DNA from: an uncultured Atopobium sp.
GTDB lineage: Bacteria; Actinomycetota; Coriobacteriia; Coriobacteriales; Atopobiaceae
DNA: 42,448 nucleotides
Assembly (NCBI GenBank): GCA_937990665.1
Contig: CALKRF010000042.1
Coordinates: 1-42,448 of the forward strand
Direction: 5' to 3'
Made by a program: the position numbers and the translations under genes. This document shows positions 1-8,852 of this stretch, piece by piece (the first letter of the stretch is position 1; each line of letters begins with the position of its first letter). The notes under the pieces are model-generated. The model had not been told where the DNA came from, searched no databases, and saw nothing but the letters and a program-made list of their open reading frames with translations.

Positions 1-4
1 AAAA

Positions 5-53
5 TACCGACCTCCTAATCGTTAGATTTTGGTCTAACTTTTGGGGGTCGGTA
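5..53 (-). terminator. Nested-hairpin terminator after the LPXTG adhesin gene
   Basis: An outer inverted repeat (5-15 with 43-53, 11 pairs including one G-U) encloses a perfect inner 6-bp hairpin (21-26 with 33-38). On the minus strand the structure ends in TATTTT. It lies about 50 bases past the stop codon of the adhesin gene, so it most likely ends that transcript. Confidence 0.6.
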
Positions 54-101
54 CATTCTCACAGGCTCTTTTACGTTTAACTTACGTTGTTGTAGCGTGC
101 G

Positions 102-1652
102 TTACTGAGCGCGCTTCTTACCAAGAACACCAGCTGCAATAAGAACAGAAGATGCAGCTGCTACAGATACTGCAGCAAAGGAAGCATCACCAGTTGAAGG
201 AAGCTTAGGCTCCTTCTTCTTTGGCTGCTTTGGCTTCTTAGGAGTCTCTGAAGGTGGAGTGGTTGGAGTTGGAGGAATGTGAGTATTAGTAATAGTAAAG
301 CCACTGGTAACATCACCTGTTACCTCAGCGGTATATCCCTCAACCTCATCCTCAACAACGGTGTACGTAATAGCTGTTGTAGTGCCAGCCTGATTCTTAT
401 CGAGGTTGCTAAATGTTGCAGTCCAGCCATTTGCGTCAGAGAGAACCTCACTCTTACCAGTATCTACGCCGTCTGCATAAAGGTGTACGGTAACTGAAGT
501 AGGACGAGTACCGTCAGCGTTATTTTGATCTTCCCAAACCTTGGATACAGAAACGCTTACCTGCTGCTCGCCAGTTGCAGTACCGGCACCGCGAGGATTA
601 ATCCACCAACCTTCACGAGTGAAGTTATCAGTGTTGCCATCAAAATCAAGAGTTGCTCTATTGTCTACCTGGGTAACGTTGGCTGGAACAATGGTCTTGT
701 ACTCAAGCCAGCAATCCTGGATAAGTGGTTGGAAACCAGCAAAGTTAACCTGATTATTGAGTCGAGCAAAATCAAGAGTGTAACCATTAGGAGTAAAGGT
801 AATTGCAGGAAGAATCTGATCTGCAGAAAGAGTCTGAACAGCACCGTTAACAAGGTGGAGAACAAAAGAGTGCTTAAGATATGGACCAGCAAGCTCATCT
901 GAAGGATTAACGCCAGTACCAGTAAGCTTTGATGCATCAACGGTATAAGGATTTACAATCTGATCCTTAACAGTGGCATTAAGCAGACCAACCTGGGTAA
1001 TATCAGATGGAGTTAGGTTAACAACCCAGCTGGTAACGTAATAATCATTTCCAGTTGTAATTGTTGCACCAGAAGGAAGCGTATAGGTTGTCTCTGCAGT
1101 TGCACCAGTTCTGTTGTACTTAGTAATAGCAGTATCCATTGCAGCAATAGAACCGCCATACGTCATGTTAAGACTGGTGTTACCAATATTGAGCGTAGTG
1201 CTGCCATTGCCTCTCTGTGCAATTGCGCTTGACCAATTGAGCGAGAAAGACATCTGGCCATGAACGTTAAGAAGACCCGCAATATTGTTATTGAAGGTAA
1301 CAGTCATGGTATTAGGGTTACTGGTAGGAGTTGCAGTACCAACAGAAATACTGTTTCCGTTTGCATCTACACCCATAACCTCAAAAGGAGCTGGAGTATT
1401 ATTCTCTAGCTCTGGAGGAAGCATAATAGTAAAGGTATCACCTGGTTGTGCAGGGGCACCATTGTTGAGCGCATAATCAAAATTTACACGCACGTTACTA
1501 CCAACTAATGTTGTATAGCTAGCATTTGAAATAGTTGGTGTGTACTCAACAGCTTGTGCCTTTGTGTTGAATACAGTGAGCGCAGCAAATACAGTGAGCA
1601 CAAACATAACTGCAAAGCTCAAAGACCTGCTAACTAAACCCTTAGACTGCAT
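102..1652 (-). CDS. LPXTG cell-wall-anchored adhesin with Cna B-type domain
   Basis: A 516-residue secreted surface protein, probably covalently linked to peptidoglycan by a sortase and used in adhesion. It opens with a signal peptide (basic start, hydrophobic core, likely cleavage after AQA near residue 34). About 300 residues of Thr/Asn-rich beta-sandwich adhesin-like sequence follow. Next is one Cna_B domain (about 370-460) with the Lys (SKVWED), Glu (YTVVEDE) and Asn (TNTH) expected for an internal isopeptide bond. It ends with a Pro/Lys wall-spanning stretch, the sorting motif LPSTG, a hydrophobic helix and the tail KKRAQ. The open frame begins at a GTG at 1664, but the GAGGAG at 1657-1662 lies inside that extension, so I start at the ATG at 1652. 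No sortase gene is in the window. The ligand cannot be told from the sequence. Confidence 0.9.
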   Translation of the reverse strand: MQSKGLVSRSLSFAVMFVLTVFAALTVFNTKAQAVEYTPTISNASYTTLVGSNVRVNFDYALNNGAPAQPGDTFTIMLPPELENNTPAPFEVMGVDANGNSISVGTATPTSNPNTMTVTFNNNIAGLLNVHGQMSFSLNWSSAIAQRGNGSTTLNIGNTSLNMTYGGSIAAMDTAITKYNRTGATAETTYTLPSGATITTGNDYYVTSWVVNLTPSDITQVGLLNATVKDQIVNPYTVDASKLTGTGVNPSDELAGPYLKHSFVLHLVNGAVQTLSADQILPAITFTPNGYTLDFARLNNQVNFAGFQPLIQDCWLEYKTIVPANVTQVDNRATLDFDGNTDNFTREGWWINPRGAGTATGEQQVSVSVSKVWEDQNNADGTRPTSVTVHLYADGVDTGKSEVLSDANGWTATFSNLDKNQAGTTTAITYTVVEDEVEGYTAEVTGDVTSGFTITNTHIPPTPTTPPSETPKKPKQPKKKEPKLPSTGDASFAAVSVAAASSVLIAAGVLGKKRAQ

Positions 1653-1749
1653 GATGCTCCTCACAGCTAGTTCAAAGATTTATTTATCTGCACACAAATA
1701 GCTGTACAAAACAATAAAATTTCTTTGAAACTCTAACTTATTACTTAAA

Positions 1750-1778
1750 AATATAAAGTTCTAAAGTACTGATGTCAA
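1750..1778 (-). promoter_or_regulatory. Near-consensus sigma-70-type promoter of the adhesin gene
   Basis: On the minus strand a perfect -35 TTGACA (1778-1773) is followed by exactly 17 bases and the -10 TATATT (1755-1750). Transcription would start near 1743, leaving a 5' UTR of about 90 bases. This is the best promoter match I see in the window. Confidence 0.75.
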
Positions 1779-1798
1779 AGAACTATCTATATCTCCAT

Positions 1799-1828
1799 AA
1801 AAAAACTCCCGCACAGAATGCGGGAGTT
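1799..1828 (-). terminator. Intrinsic terminator of ackA
   Basis: A perfect 10-bp stem (1804-1813 with 1819-1828) has a 5-base loop. On the minus strand it is followed by a run of T. It sits about 30 bases past the ackA stop codon. Confidence 0.85.
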
Positions 1829-1856
1829 AATAAATTTTTTGGATTGTAAGTAAAGC

Positions 1857-3026
1857 TTACTTACCCAGAAGCTCCTGAACGTCAAGAGCAATCATATACT
1901 CCTCGTTGGTAGGTACAACCAGGACGCGTACCTTTGAATCTGGAGCAGAGATGTCACGGATTTCGCCGGAGCGAACTTTGTTCTTCTCTTCATCGATCTT
2001 GACACCCATCCACTCAAGCTCTTTGACAACGCCAAGACGCATCTCATCGGAGTTCTCACCAATGCCAGCAGAGAATGCCATGGTATCAAAGCCGTGCATA
2101 GCCTGAGCCATCTCCATAATGAGCTGAGACGTACGATAATAGAACATATCAAGTGCAAGCAGGCAGTCCTTATCGCCAGCGTGAGCGCCATCCTCAATAT
2201 CACGAGAATCGGAATGGCCAGACAGAGCGAGAAGACCAGACTGCTTGTTCATCATAGTGTCAATCTCATCGATGGAGTAACCACCAACGCGAGAGAGATA
2301 GAAGACAGTAGCTGGGTCAATAGTGCCGCAACGAGTGCCCATGATAAGACCATCAAGTGGAGTAAGACCCATGGTGGTCTCAAGATCGCGACCATCCTCA
2401 ATAGCGGAAAGAGAAGCACCAGAACCAAGGTGGCAGCTAACCAGCTTGTGAGTCTGACCGTTGGTAAACTCATTGGTTGCACGCCAAATGTAGCGGTGAG
2501 AAGTACCATGAGCGCCATACTTACGGACGTGGTACTTATCAACAACATCGCGAGGAAGAGCATAGCGATGTGCCTTTTCTGGCATATTGAAGTGGAAAGA
2601 AGTATCGCAAACGATTACATTACCGACCTCTGGGAAGAGTTCGCGGCAAATCTCAATAACATCAGCCTCAGCATAGTTATGAAGAGGAGCAAGTGGAGCA
2701 ACCTCACGGACCTGAGCCAAGACCTTATCGTCTACAACAGCAGACTCTGGGAAGTACCAACCACCCTGAACAACACGGTGACCAATGCCATCAATTGGCT
2801 TATCAATAGTCTTAAGGATGTCAAAGACATGCTTAATAGCAGTCTTGTGATCAGGAAGAGCAACCTCAAGCTTCTGCTTCTCTCCACCAAGCTCCTCGTG
2901 ACCAACAAAAGAACCTTCGATACCGATACGCTCGCAGTTTCCTTTTGCGTAAACCTCGCGGGTGTCAACGTCAAGAAGCTGATACTTAAGAGATGAGCTA
3001 CCTGCGTTGATAACCAGTACGTTCAT
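1857..3026 (-). CDS. ackA: Acetate kinase
   Basis: A cytosolic enzyme that transfers phosphate between acetyl phosphate and ADP, giving acetate and ATP, the substrate-level phosphorylation step of acetate fermentation. The 389 residues match the usual family length. The N-terminus MNVLVINAGSSSLKYQL is the ASKHA nucleotide-binding signature of acetate kinases. Further family signatures are GAHGTSHRY, HLGSGAS, MGLTPLDG and FSAGIGENS. The start has GAGGAG a few bases upstream. The usual partner pta is not adjacent. A strong terminator follows, and there is a 133-base gap upstream, so it is probably monocistronic. Confidence 0.98.
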   Translation of the reverse strand: MNVLVINAGSSSLKYQLLDVDTREVYAKGNCERIGIEGSFVGHEELGGEKQKLEVALPDHKTAIKHVFDILKTIDKPIDGIGHRVVQGGWYFPESAVVDDKVLAQVREVAPLAPLHNYAEADVIEICRELFPEVGNVIVCDTSFHFNMPEKAHRYALPRDVVDKYHVRKYGAHGTSHRYIWRATNEFTNGQTHKLVSCHLGSGASLSAIEDGRDLETTMGLTPLDGLIMGTRCGTIDPATVFYLSRVGGYSIDEIDTMMNKQSGLLALSGHSDSRDIEDGAHAGDKDCLLALDMFYYRTSQLIMEMAQAMHGFDTMAFSAGIGENSDEMRLGVVKELEWMGVKIDEEKNKVRSGEIRDISAPDSKVRVLVVPTNEEYMIALDVQELLGK

Positions 3027-3159
3027 GTGACTCCTCTTTCCGTGAAGCAGTGCAGACTAGTAAGTCTTTCTCTCCTACTTCAAATAAACATAACCGCATG
3101 ACATCATAAACCCCAAGATACCCTGGAGTTAAATAGACGAGCAAAAAACTTGAATATTT

Positions 3160-3504
3160 TTATTTACAGCCCATTGAATCATCCAACTGCTTGCCACCTA
3201 AAATGTGGAAGTGGACGTGGTTAACTGACTGACCGCCATGTTTTCCTGTATTGGTGATTACACGGAATCCAGTCTCTTTAATCCCAGTCTTTTCTGTTAC
3301 AGCAGCTATAGCCTTAGTAACACTCTCAAGGGTTGCAGCAGGAATGCCATCAATGATGTTGTCGTAGTGGTTCTTTGGTACAACAAGAACATGCACAGGC
3401 GTAAGAGGATTTAGGTCATTAAAAGCTACAACGTTTTCATCCTCATAGAGAAACTCTGTAGGGATTTCTTTGTTAGCAAGCTTACAAAAAATGCAATCAG
3501 ACAT
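3160..3504 (-). CDS. HIT-family (HinT-like) nucleotide hydrolase
   Basis: A 114-residue histidine-triad protein of the HinT branch, which hydrolyses purine nucleoside phosphoramidates and acyl-adenylates. The N-terminus CIFCKLANKEIPT, the stretch PLTPVHVLVVPKNH and the C-terminal catalytic triad HVHFHILGG are all present, at full family length. It is last in a minus-strand operon, 10 bases after xseB. The two Cys of CIFC suggest the Zn-binding variant. The physiological substrate is not predictable from sequence. Confidence 0.95.
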   Translation of the reverse strand: MSDCIFCKLANKEIPTEFLYEDENVVAFNDLNPLTPVHVLVVPKNHYDNIIDGIPAATLESVTKAIAAVTEKTGIKETGFRVITNTGKHGGQSVNHVHFHILGGKQLDDSMGCK

Positions 3505-3514
3505 AACCTCTCCT

Positions 3515-3778
3515 TTACTCGTCTAAATATGCAGTAGAAGGTGCTGCGGTTGTATCAGTAATTGCAGCTCCTGCCTGGGACTCATCAAGCAGAACCTTAA
3601 CCTTCTGCTCTGCAGTATCAAGCCTTCCACGAAGATCCTTTACCAGCTCAACGCCACGAGCATACAGAGCCAAAGACTCCTCGAGCTCCAAATCTGTGCC
3701 CTCAAGCTTACGAACAATCTGCTCAAGCTCAATAGAGGCATCTTTAAAAGTAAGCTCTTCAGTCTTCTTAGTATCCAT
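3515..3778 (-). CDS. xseB: Exodeoxyribonuclease VII small subunit
   Basis: The small helical-hairpin subunit of exonuclease VII, which binds the XseA C-terminus to form the single-strand DNA exonuclease. It has 87 residues with the family core: a FKDASIELEQIVRKLE-type first helix, then LEESLALYARGVELVK and a second helix ending in VKVLL. An acidic tail (YLDE) closes it. AAGGGG precedes the ATG. It lies 14 bases after xseA, and the two are surely cotranscribed. Confidence 0.96.
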   Translation of the reverse strand: MDTKKTEELTFKDASIELEQIVRKLEGTDLELEESLALYARGVELVKDLRGRLDTAEQKVKVLLDESQAGAAITDTTAAPSTAYLDE

Positions 3779-3792
3779 GTTGTTCCCCTTAT

Positions 3793-5142
3793 CTATGAAA
3801 GCTCAATGTCAGAAACAGTTGCCTTAATTGTTCCATCCGTCATTTTGACAAGCAATGAGTCTCCAACCGAGGCGTCTTTGGCCGTTTTAATGACAGATCC
3901 TTTTTCATCTTGAACATACGCATATCCCCTTGTAAGAACCTTTAGAGGAGAAAGCGCGTCTAATTTTCCTGCAAGCGAAGAAAGAGAAGCCTCATATGGA
4001 TGAAGCATGGCTGCACTAGCTCTGGTAAGTCTTTGCGACTCAACAGAAAGCATCTCTTTTTTTCTTAAAAGAAGCGCTGGTAGAGCATCCATTAATCTTT
4101 GCTCTGTCTGATTAAGATCTTCCGTTCTCGTAGAAATAATATAAGCAGGATCTTTTAGACACGGACGATCAGACAGCTTCTCTAGCTGGAATTTTTTACT
4201 TGATAGGGCATTTCTCATTGCCAAGTTGGAACGCTGTGCAACAGTAGTTAGATCCGTCTTATAGAACTGCAAAATCTTTCTTGTTGCGTTTCCAAGGCGA
4301 GAAATTCTGTTGTTAAACGTAGTTTGTAGCTCACTAATAGCGGGCGCCACAGACTCTGCAGCAGCTGTTGGCGTTGAAGTTCTTCTATCAGAAACCATAT
4401 CTGCAATGGTGGTATCTGGCTCATGGCCAATACCTGTAATAACAGGTACAGGACACGCTGCGATAGCACGCGCCACTCCCTCGTCGTTGAAGCACATAAG
4501 GTCTTCAAATGAGCCTCCACCACGCACCAGCAAGATTGCATCTGGACGTGTAGTTGCGGCCACCTGAAGCGCCCTAATGATAGTTGCGGGTGCATGAGTA
4601 CCCTGAACAGCGCAGCCAGACACTTCAAGCTCTACTAGAGGGTTTCTACGCGCAAGCGTACGCTTAACGTCATCAATGACGCTGCCAGAAAGTGACGTAA
4701 CTACACCAATGCGTGTACAGAACTCTGGAATGTAGCGCTTTCTGGAAATATCAGTAAGACCCTCTTTTTCTAGCTTTTTAGCAAGCCGGGCAACCTTTTG
4801 ACGAAGGTCTCCTTCTCCGGCAATCTGAATAGTGCGAGCATGAAAAGAAAGCTTGCCGCTTGAAGCGTAAATATCAAACTTTCCTGTCATCTGAATCTTC
4901 ATACCGTCTTGCAGCGTAATGCCGCTAGCAGCATAAATCTTTGACCAGACGATAACCGCCATAGAGCTAACAGGGTCTTTTACGTCAAAGTAGCAATGAC
5001 CAGATTTGTAGTTTGGTCCTCTAAATCCAGAAACCTCTCCCACTACCGTCATAGATGGCATTGAAGCAACTTCATTTTTTGCAAAGAGCACTGCATCAGA
5101 TACTGAAAGAACAGAATCTTCTTTCTCTTGAATCTGATCCAT
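3793..5142 (-). CDS. xseA: Exodeoxyribonuclease VII large subunit
   Basis: The catalytic subunit of exonuclease VII, degrading single-stranded DNA to oligonucleotides in repair and recombination. It has 449 residues. An N-terminal OB fold (about 10-110, with GHCYFDVKD) is followed by the catalytic domain (GVVTSLSGSVIDDVKRTL, then LLVRGGGSFEDLMCFNDE, then GIGHEPDTTIADMVSDRRTSTPTAAAE). A coiled-coil region and a C-terminal segment LTRGYAYVQDEKG complete it. The gene starts 2 bases after the upstream protease gene ends, and xseB follows. All expected motifs are intact. Confidence 0.97.
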   Translation of the reverse strand: MDQIQEKEDSVLSVSDAVLFAKNEVASMPSMTVVGEVSGFRGPNYKSGHCYFDVKDPVSSMAVIVWSKIYAASGITLQDGMKIQMTGKFDIYASSGKLSFHARTIQIAGEGDLRQKVARLAKKLEKEGLTDISRKRYIPEFCTRIGVVTSLSGSVIDDVKRTLARRNPLVELEVSGCAVQGTHAPATIIRALQVAATTRPDAILLVRGGGSFEDLMCFNDEGVARAIAACPVPVITGIGHEPDTTIADMVSDRRTSTPTAAAESVAPAISELQTTFNNRISRLGNATRKILQFYKTDLTTVAQRSNLAMRNALSSKKFQLEKLSDRPCLKDPAYIISTRTEDLNQTEQRLMDALPALLLRKKEMLSVESQRLTRASAAMLHPYEASLSSLAGKLDALSPLKVLTRGYAYVQDEKGSVIKTAKDASVGDSLLVKMTDGTIKATVSDIELS

Positions 5143-5144
5143 TA

Positions 5145-5831
5145 CTAGTTCCTGTTTCTAGAAGAACCAAGTAGATATAAAAGCTGAAGTGCAGAAACCA
5201 TTGCAGCAGCTACATAAGTAAGAGCAGCAGCAATTAGTACCTTTTTAGCGCCATTGTAGTCAAAGCCTGCGGGAGCGTTTGCCTTCAAAAAGGCCAATCC
5301 ACGCCTTGAGGCATCAATCTCTACAGGAAGCGTAACTATATGGAACAAGAAGGTAAATGCATAGAGCCAAATTGCAAGCACAGTCATGCCTGAAACATTG
5401 AGCAAGACACCAGCAAGAAAGACATAAATCCACGCTGCAGATGCCAAATTAACAACAGGAACAAGAGCGGAACGAACGCGAGATGGCATATACATTTTGG
5501 CTGTCTGAACTGCATGGCCTGCCTCGTGACAAGAAACAGCAACAGAAGCTACGCTGCCCTCTGAGAAGTTTGCATCAGAGAGGTGCAGGCAATTGTCACG
5601 TGGATCATAGTTATCGGTAAGTTCACCAGAAATCCTCTTGATACCAACATTAGCTGCTCCATTTGTGTCCATCATGGCGCGAGCAACAGAAGCGCCGGTG
5701 GCATTAAACCCTGAAGGAACTAAAGAATACTTTTTAAATTCATGCTTGATGTACCACTGAGTGCCCAATCCGAGCACCAACGAGGCAACTACTAGAACAA
5801 CGTATGGGATAAACGCACCAGAGTAATACAT
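5145..5831 (-). CDS. YugP-type neutral zinc membrane metallopeptidase
   Basis: A 228-residue membrane protein of the YugP family (Peptidase_Mprops, PF04298 by memory). The zinc motif HEAGH is at residues 102-106, in the context SCHEAGHAVQ. Transmembrane segments lie at about 7-24, 120-165 and 195-220, so the active site probably faces the membrane surface or cytosol. The substrate is unknown in the family. AGGAG precedes the ATG at good distance. It is first in the operon with xseA, xseB and hinT, 2 bases from xseA, though no functional link with exonuclease VII is evident. Confidence 0.9.
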   Translation of the reverse strand: MYYSGAFIPYVVLVVASLVLGLGTQWYIKHEFKKYSLVPSGFNATGASVARAMMDTNGAANVGIKRISGELTDNYDPRDNCLHLSDANFSEGSVASVAVSCHEAGHAVQTAKMYMPSRVRSALVPVVNLASAAWIYVFLAGVLLNVSGMTVLAIWLYAFTFLFHIVTLPVEIDASRRGLAFLKANAPAGFDYNGAKKVLIAAALTYVAAAMVSALQLLYLLGSSRNRN

Positions 5832-5859
5832 ATTTTTCTCCTATCTATGTATAAAGATG

Positions 5860-5888
5860 AGTATACCCAACTCACCGGACAAAAAGTC
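5860..5888 (-). promoter_or_regulatory. Probable promoter of the protease-xseAB-hinT operon
   Basis: On the minus strand a -10 TATACT (5865-5860) lies 17 bases after a weak -35 GACTTT (5888-5883). It stands about 30 bases upstream of the first gene's start codon. Confidence 0.45.
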
Positions 5889-5934
5889 AGATTTGAATGA
5901 GCAACCACACTTGCCTTAGATTAAAGCGCCTCAA

Positions 5935-7074
5935 TTACAACAGCTCTACTCGACCATTTTTGACGGTAAGTCCTACCTCGCCATTGAGTAGTCCAACAAG
6001 CTGCTTGCCCACTAATTGATAGCGCCATCCAGTTTTAAGTCTTGCATCAACCTTGTCCAAAAGCAGATCAGTAAGATCGTCTTTATTGGCAATCAAAGGA
6101 GATGCAATTCCTTCTTTTTCTGAGACAATCCTGATAAGAGCATACATAAGCTCAACAACACCTTCAGAACCAGCTGAAGGATGAGCATGATGCTCAATTT
6201 TTGGACACTGATCAGCGGGAGTCTTTTGACCACGTTTGATTGCATCCAAAAGATGCACTACCCCACCTTGAGAAATCTGCTCGGTACCGCGGATTTTGCG
6301 TAGTCTATCTGGTGTCGTAGGAACACGGCGACAAATCTCAATAATGAGTTCGTCAGAAAGCACCCACTTACGTGGAACATCTCTTTTAGCAGCAGTTTCT
6401 TCTCGCCAGGCGCACACCTCTCGAGCAATAGCAAGTTGTCTGCGCGTAAGCGAGCCAGAACGTTTTAAACGGAGATATGCCTGATAGGGGTCTCGGCGAT
6501 ACTGCTCAATATTAGTATGCTGATCCATCTCTGGCTTTACCCAGCTCAGACGATCAAGCTTGATGAGCTTCTCGACCATTTGATTGTAGATTGCGGGAAG
6601 ATATCTCACGTCATCCTCGGCATATACCAGCTGCTCTTTATCAAGAGGTCGCTTTGACCAGTCTGTTAAAGACTCAGCCTTAGCAAGCTTGACGTTAGCA
6701 AAATTTTCTACCAGACCGGCGTAGCTCACCTGCTGACGCATGCCCAAAAATGCAGCTGCTACCTGCGTATCAAATACAGGAGCGCATGCGCAATCCATTT
6801 TTTCTAGTAAAACTTCAAGGTCTTGTGAGCACGCGTGGAAAATCTTGATAATCTGCGGATTTTCCAAGAGCTCTTTAAGCGGAGTTAGGTCATCAATAAG
6901 CAAGGGATCAATCGCAGCAATCTCTGAACCTGTGGAAACCTGCACCAGGCAAAGCTTGGGAAAGTAGGTTTTCTCGCGAAGAAACTCCGTATCAACTGCA
7001 AGGATATGCGAAGTCTTTGCTCGCTCACAAAATGCGGAAAGTTCTTCTGAGGTTGCTATATACAATGCGTCCAT
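5935..7074 (-). CDS. rnd: Ribonuclease D
   Basis: A DEDD-family 3'-5' exoribonuclease acting in the 3' maturation and turnover of structured RNA such as tRNA precursors. It has 379 residues. Exo I is AVDTEFLREKTYFPKL, Exo II is FHACSQDLEVL and Exo III is YAEDDVRYLP. An HRDC helicase/RNase-D C-terminal domain follows (about 190-270, from RRQLAIAREVCAWREE). The frame stays open to a TTG at 7125, but only from MDALYIATSEEL does the sequence match the family start, so I begin at the ATG at 7074. The ribosome binding site there is weak. It is divergent from the lipid-kinase-like gene. Confidence 0.93.
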   Translation of the reverse strand: MDALYIATSEELSAFCERAKTSHILAVDTEFLREKTYFPKLCLVQVSTGSEIAAIDPLLIDDLTPLKELLENPQIIKIFHACSQDLEVLLEKMDCACAPVFDTQVAAAFLGMRQQVSYAGLVENFANVKLAKAESLTDWSKRPLDKEQLVYAEDDVRYLPAIYNQMVEKLIKLDRLSWVKPEMDQHTNIEQYRRDPYQAYLRLKRSGSLTRRQLAIAREVCAWREETAAKRDVPRKWVLSDELIIEICRRVPTTPDRLRKIRGTEQISQGGVVHLLDAIKRGQKTPADQCPKIEHHAHPSAGSEGVVELMYALIRIVSEKEGIASPLIANKDDLTDLLLDKVDARLKTGWRYQLVGKQLVGLLNGEVGLTVKNGRVELL

Positions 7075-7163
7075 CCAATTGCCGATTAAGTACCTAACGT
7101 AAAGCGATACACTCATACGTATCAAAATGATATACCAGCTTGTCGCAAATCTTCGGAGGATAT

Positions 7164-8093
7164 ATGAGAACCCTCATCATTCACAATCCTTGCTCGGGTT
7201 TTAGCTCTGACGCAATCTTTGAATTTGAGCGCGCTCTTTTGAAAAGCGGCGACGAATGCCTGGTAAAGCTAGTTGAAAGCCATTGGTGCACAGATGAGGT
7301 TCTGAGTTCTGTTCAGCCTGAAGATTTTGACGTAGTGGTGCTCTCGGGCGGAGATGGAACCGTATCTAGCCTGCTCTACGGCCTTAGAGGATGCCAGACA
7401 CCTATTCTTGTCTTCCCTTCTGGAACCGCTAATCTTCTAGCTGCAAATATTGGAAACGCTCCTGAACCTAACGCACTGGCGCTGGCCTGCAGAAACCTTC
7501 AGACCGTACAGCTTGATCTGGGTGAGATTACCTGGACCACAGTGTCGGGAGAAACCCATGTAGCTGGAGTTCCTTTAATGGCCGGTACAGGCCTTGACGC
7601 AGAAATTATGCGTTCAGCTATCCCCCACAAACAAACCTTTGGAGAAGCCGCATACTTTACTGCGGCCCTAGCCAACCTTATGCCGCCAGTTCACGACTTC
7701 AAAATTACCGTTGACGGCAAAGTACATGAGCTTCAGGGCATTGGCTGCCTTATTGCAAACAGCTCCATGATGCAAGCAGGAATTGAATTAGCCCCTGGTA
7801 ATCGTATGAATGACGGTTTGCTTGAGGTTATTGTCATTGAGACTCACATGACTGCAAAACTGGTACGCCCACTGCTTTCTGGTTTCTTTGATCGCACGGG
7901 AGACTCGCTTGGTAGGCCCTATCTCAATAGCTTTAGCGGCAAAGAAATTACCGTTGAATCAACAGCGCCTATGCCACTGGAAGTAAATGGCGAGGTCACC
8001 TGCCACGACATCTACGCCTATTCTGCTAGATGTCTTCCTGGCGCGGTAAACGTTGTAGTGGACCACATGAGTCCTTACAGTAAGAAAGCATAA
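7164..8093 (+). CDS. Diacylglycerol-kinase-family lipid kinase
   Basis: A 309-residue member of the DAGK catalytic family (YegS/DgkB/BmrU-like). It probably phosphorylates diacylglycerol or a related lipid at the inner membrane face and recycles lipid intermediates. Visible signatures are the N-terminal IIHNPCSG, the nucleotide-binding VLSGGDGTVSSLLYGL, PSGTANLLAANIG, and the second-domain GIGCLIANSSMM and NDGLLEVIV. The frame could start at a TTG at 7140, but GGAGG at 7155-7159 sets the ATG at 7164. No transmembrane segment is seen. Substrate specificity cannot be assigned. Confidence 0.9.
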   Translation: MRTLIIHNPCSGFSSDAIFEFERALLKSGDECLVKLVESHWCTDEVLSSVQPEDFDVVVLSGGDGTVSSLLYGLRGCQTPILVFPSGTANLLAANIGNAPEPNALALACRNLQTVQLDLGEITWTTVSGETHVAGVPLMAGTGLDAEIMRSAIPHKQTFGEAAYFTAALANLMPPVHDFKITVDGKVHELQGIGCLIANSSMMQAGIELAPGNRMNDGLLEVIVIETHMTAKLVRPLLSGFFDRTGDSLGRPYLNSFSGKEITVESTAPMPLEVNGEVTCHDIYAYSARCLPGAVNVVVDHMSPYSKKA

Positions 8094-8173
8094 GAGCAGT
8101 TAAACAGCACAATAGGCACCGCCAAAGCTTGCGTTTTCTTTTCTTTCGTTTTCGTAACATTCAACCAAAAAGA

Positions 8174-8202
8174 TTGCACGTAACCGTCAGATTAACTAAT
8201 CT
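8174..8202 (+). promoter_or_regulatory. Probable promoter with inverted repeat ahead of the HD gene
   Basis: A -35 TTGCAC (8174-8179) and a -10 TAATCT (8197-8202) are separated by 17 bases. An inverted repeat AGATTA-AC-TAATCT (8189-8202) covers the -10 and could be an operator. Confidence 0.45.
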
Positions 8203-8243
8203 TTTATAGATACATTGCTAAGGTACGCTCACGATTTTCTAAT

Positions 8244-8852
8244 GTGTGCGCACAGTTGATGGGATATTTTTTGGTTGACGTTTCTAAAATTCGCGAGAGG
8301 TTCGATGAGCTTTCGACTCCTATTCTGAAGTCTGGAAGACTCTATCAGCTTGCAACTTTTACACAACATGGAACTACCAGCACGCTCGACCACGTTATTG
8401 CGGTTGCTTATAGCAGCCTTGCATTTGCCATGAACGCTGGCATCAAAGTTGACGAGCATGCCCTTGTACGTGGCGCGCTTCTGCATGACTACTACCTCTA
8501 TGATTGGCACGATCACGAGGCCGCGCCAGACAACTGGCACGGATTTACGCACCCTCGCCATGCACTTGATAATGCTCGCGAGGATTTCCCTGATTTAACC
8601 CCTGTTGAGGAAGACATCATCTTGCATCACATGTTTCCTCTAGTTCCTATTCCACCTCATACCAAAGAGGCTTGGATTGTAACAACTTGCGATAAAGCTT
8701 GTTCAACTGCAGAAACACTAACAGGCAATCCATACAAAAAAGATGGTTTCCGCCCAACGGGTTTCTCGACACCTGAAAGCGATTTTCAGGGCACAACAAA
8801 CAATGAGTCAAATGAGTTTAACGACTATATGGATTACGGAAACCTCTCGTGA
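8244..8852 (+). CDS. HD-domain phosphohydrolase family protein
   Basis: A protein of about 200 residues with the HD metal-dependent phosphohydrolase pattern. His50 is in STLDHV, the His-Asp doublet at 81-82 is in ALLHDYYLYDW, and further His are at HPRHALDNA and ILHHMFPL. Proteins of this size in Firmicutes and Actinobacteria are annotated only as HD family, and the substrate is unknown. The start is uncertain: GTG at 8244, ATG at 8259 and TTG at 8271 are all in frame and none has a clear ribosome binding site. The last 40 residues are low-complexity and Asn/Ser-rich. The stop overlaps the next gene's GTG by 4 bases, implying translational coupling. Confidence 0.85.
   Translation: MCAQLMGYFLVDVSKIRERFDELSTPILKSGRLYQLATFTQHGTTSTLDHVIAVAYSSLAFAMNAGIKVDEHALVRGALLHDYYLYDWHDHEAAPDNWHGFTHPRHALDNAREDFPDLTPVEEDIILHHMFPLVPIPPHTKEAWIVTTCDKACSTAETLTGNPYKKDGFRPTGFSTPESDFQGTTNNESNEFNDYMDYGNLS

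Noticed and set aside
3101..3130. Possible terminator between hinT and ackA
   Set aside because: The 7-bp imperfect stem has no run of T after it.
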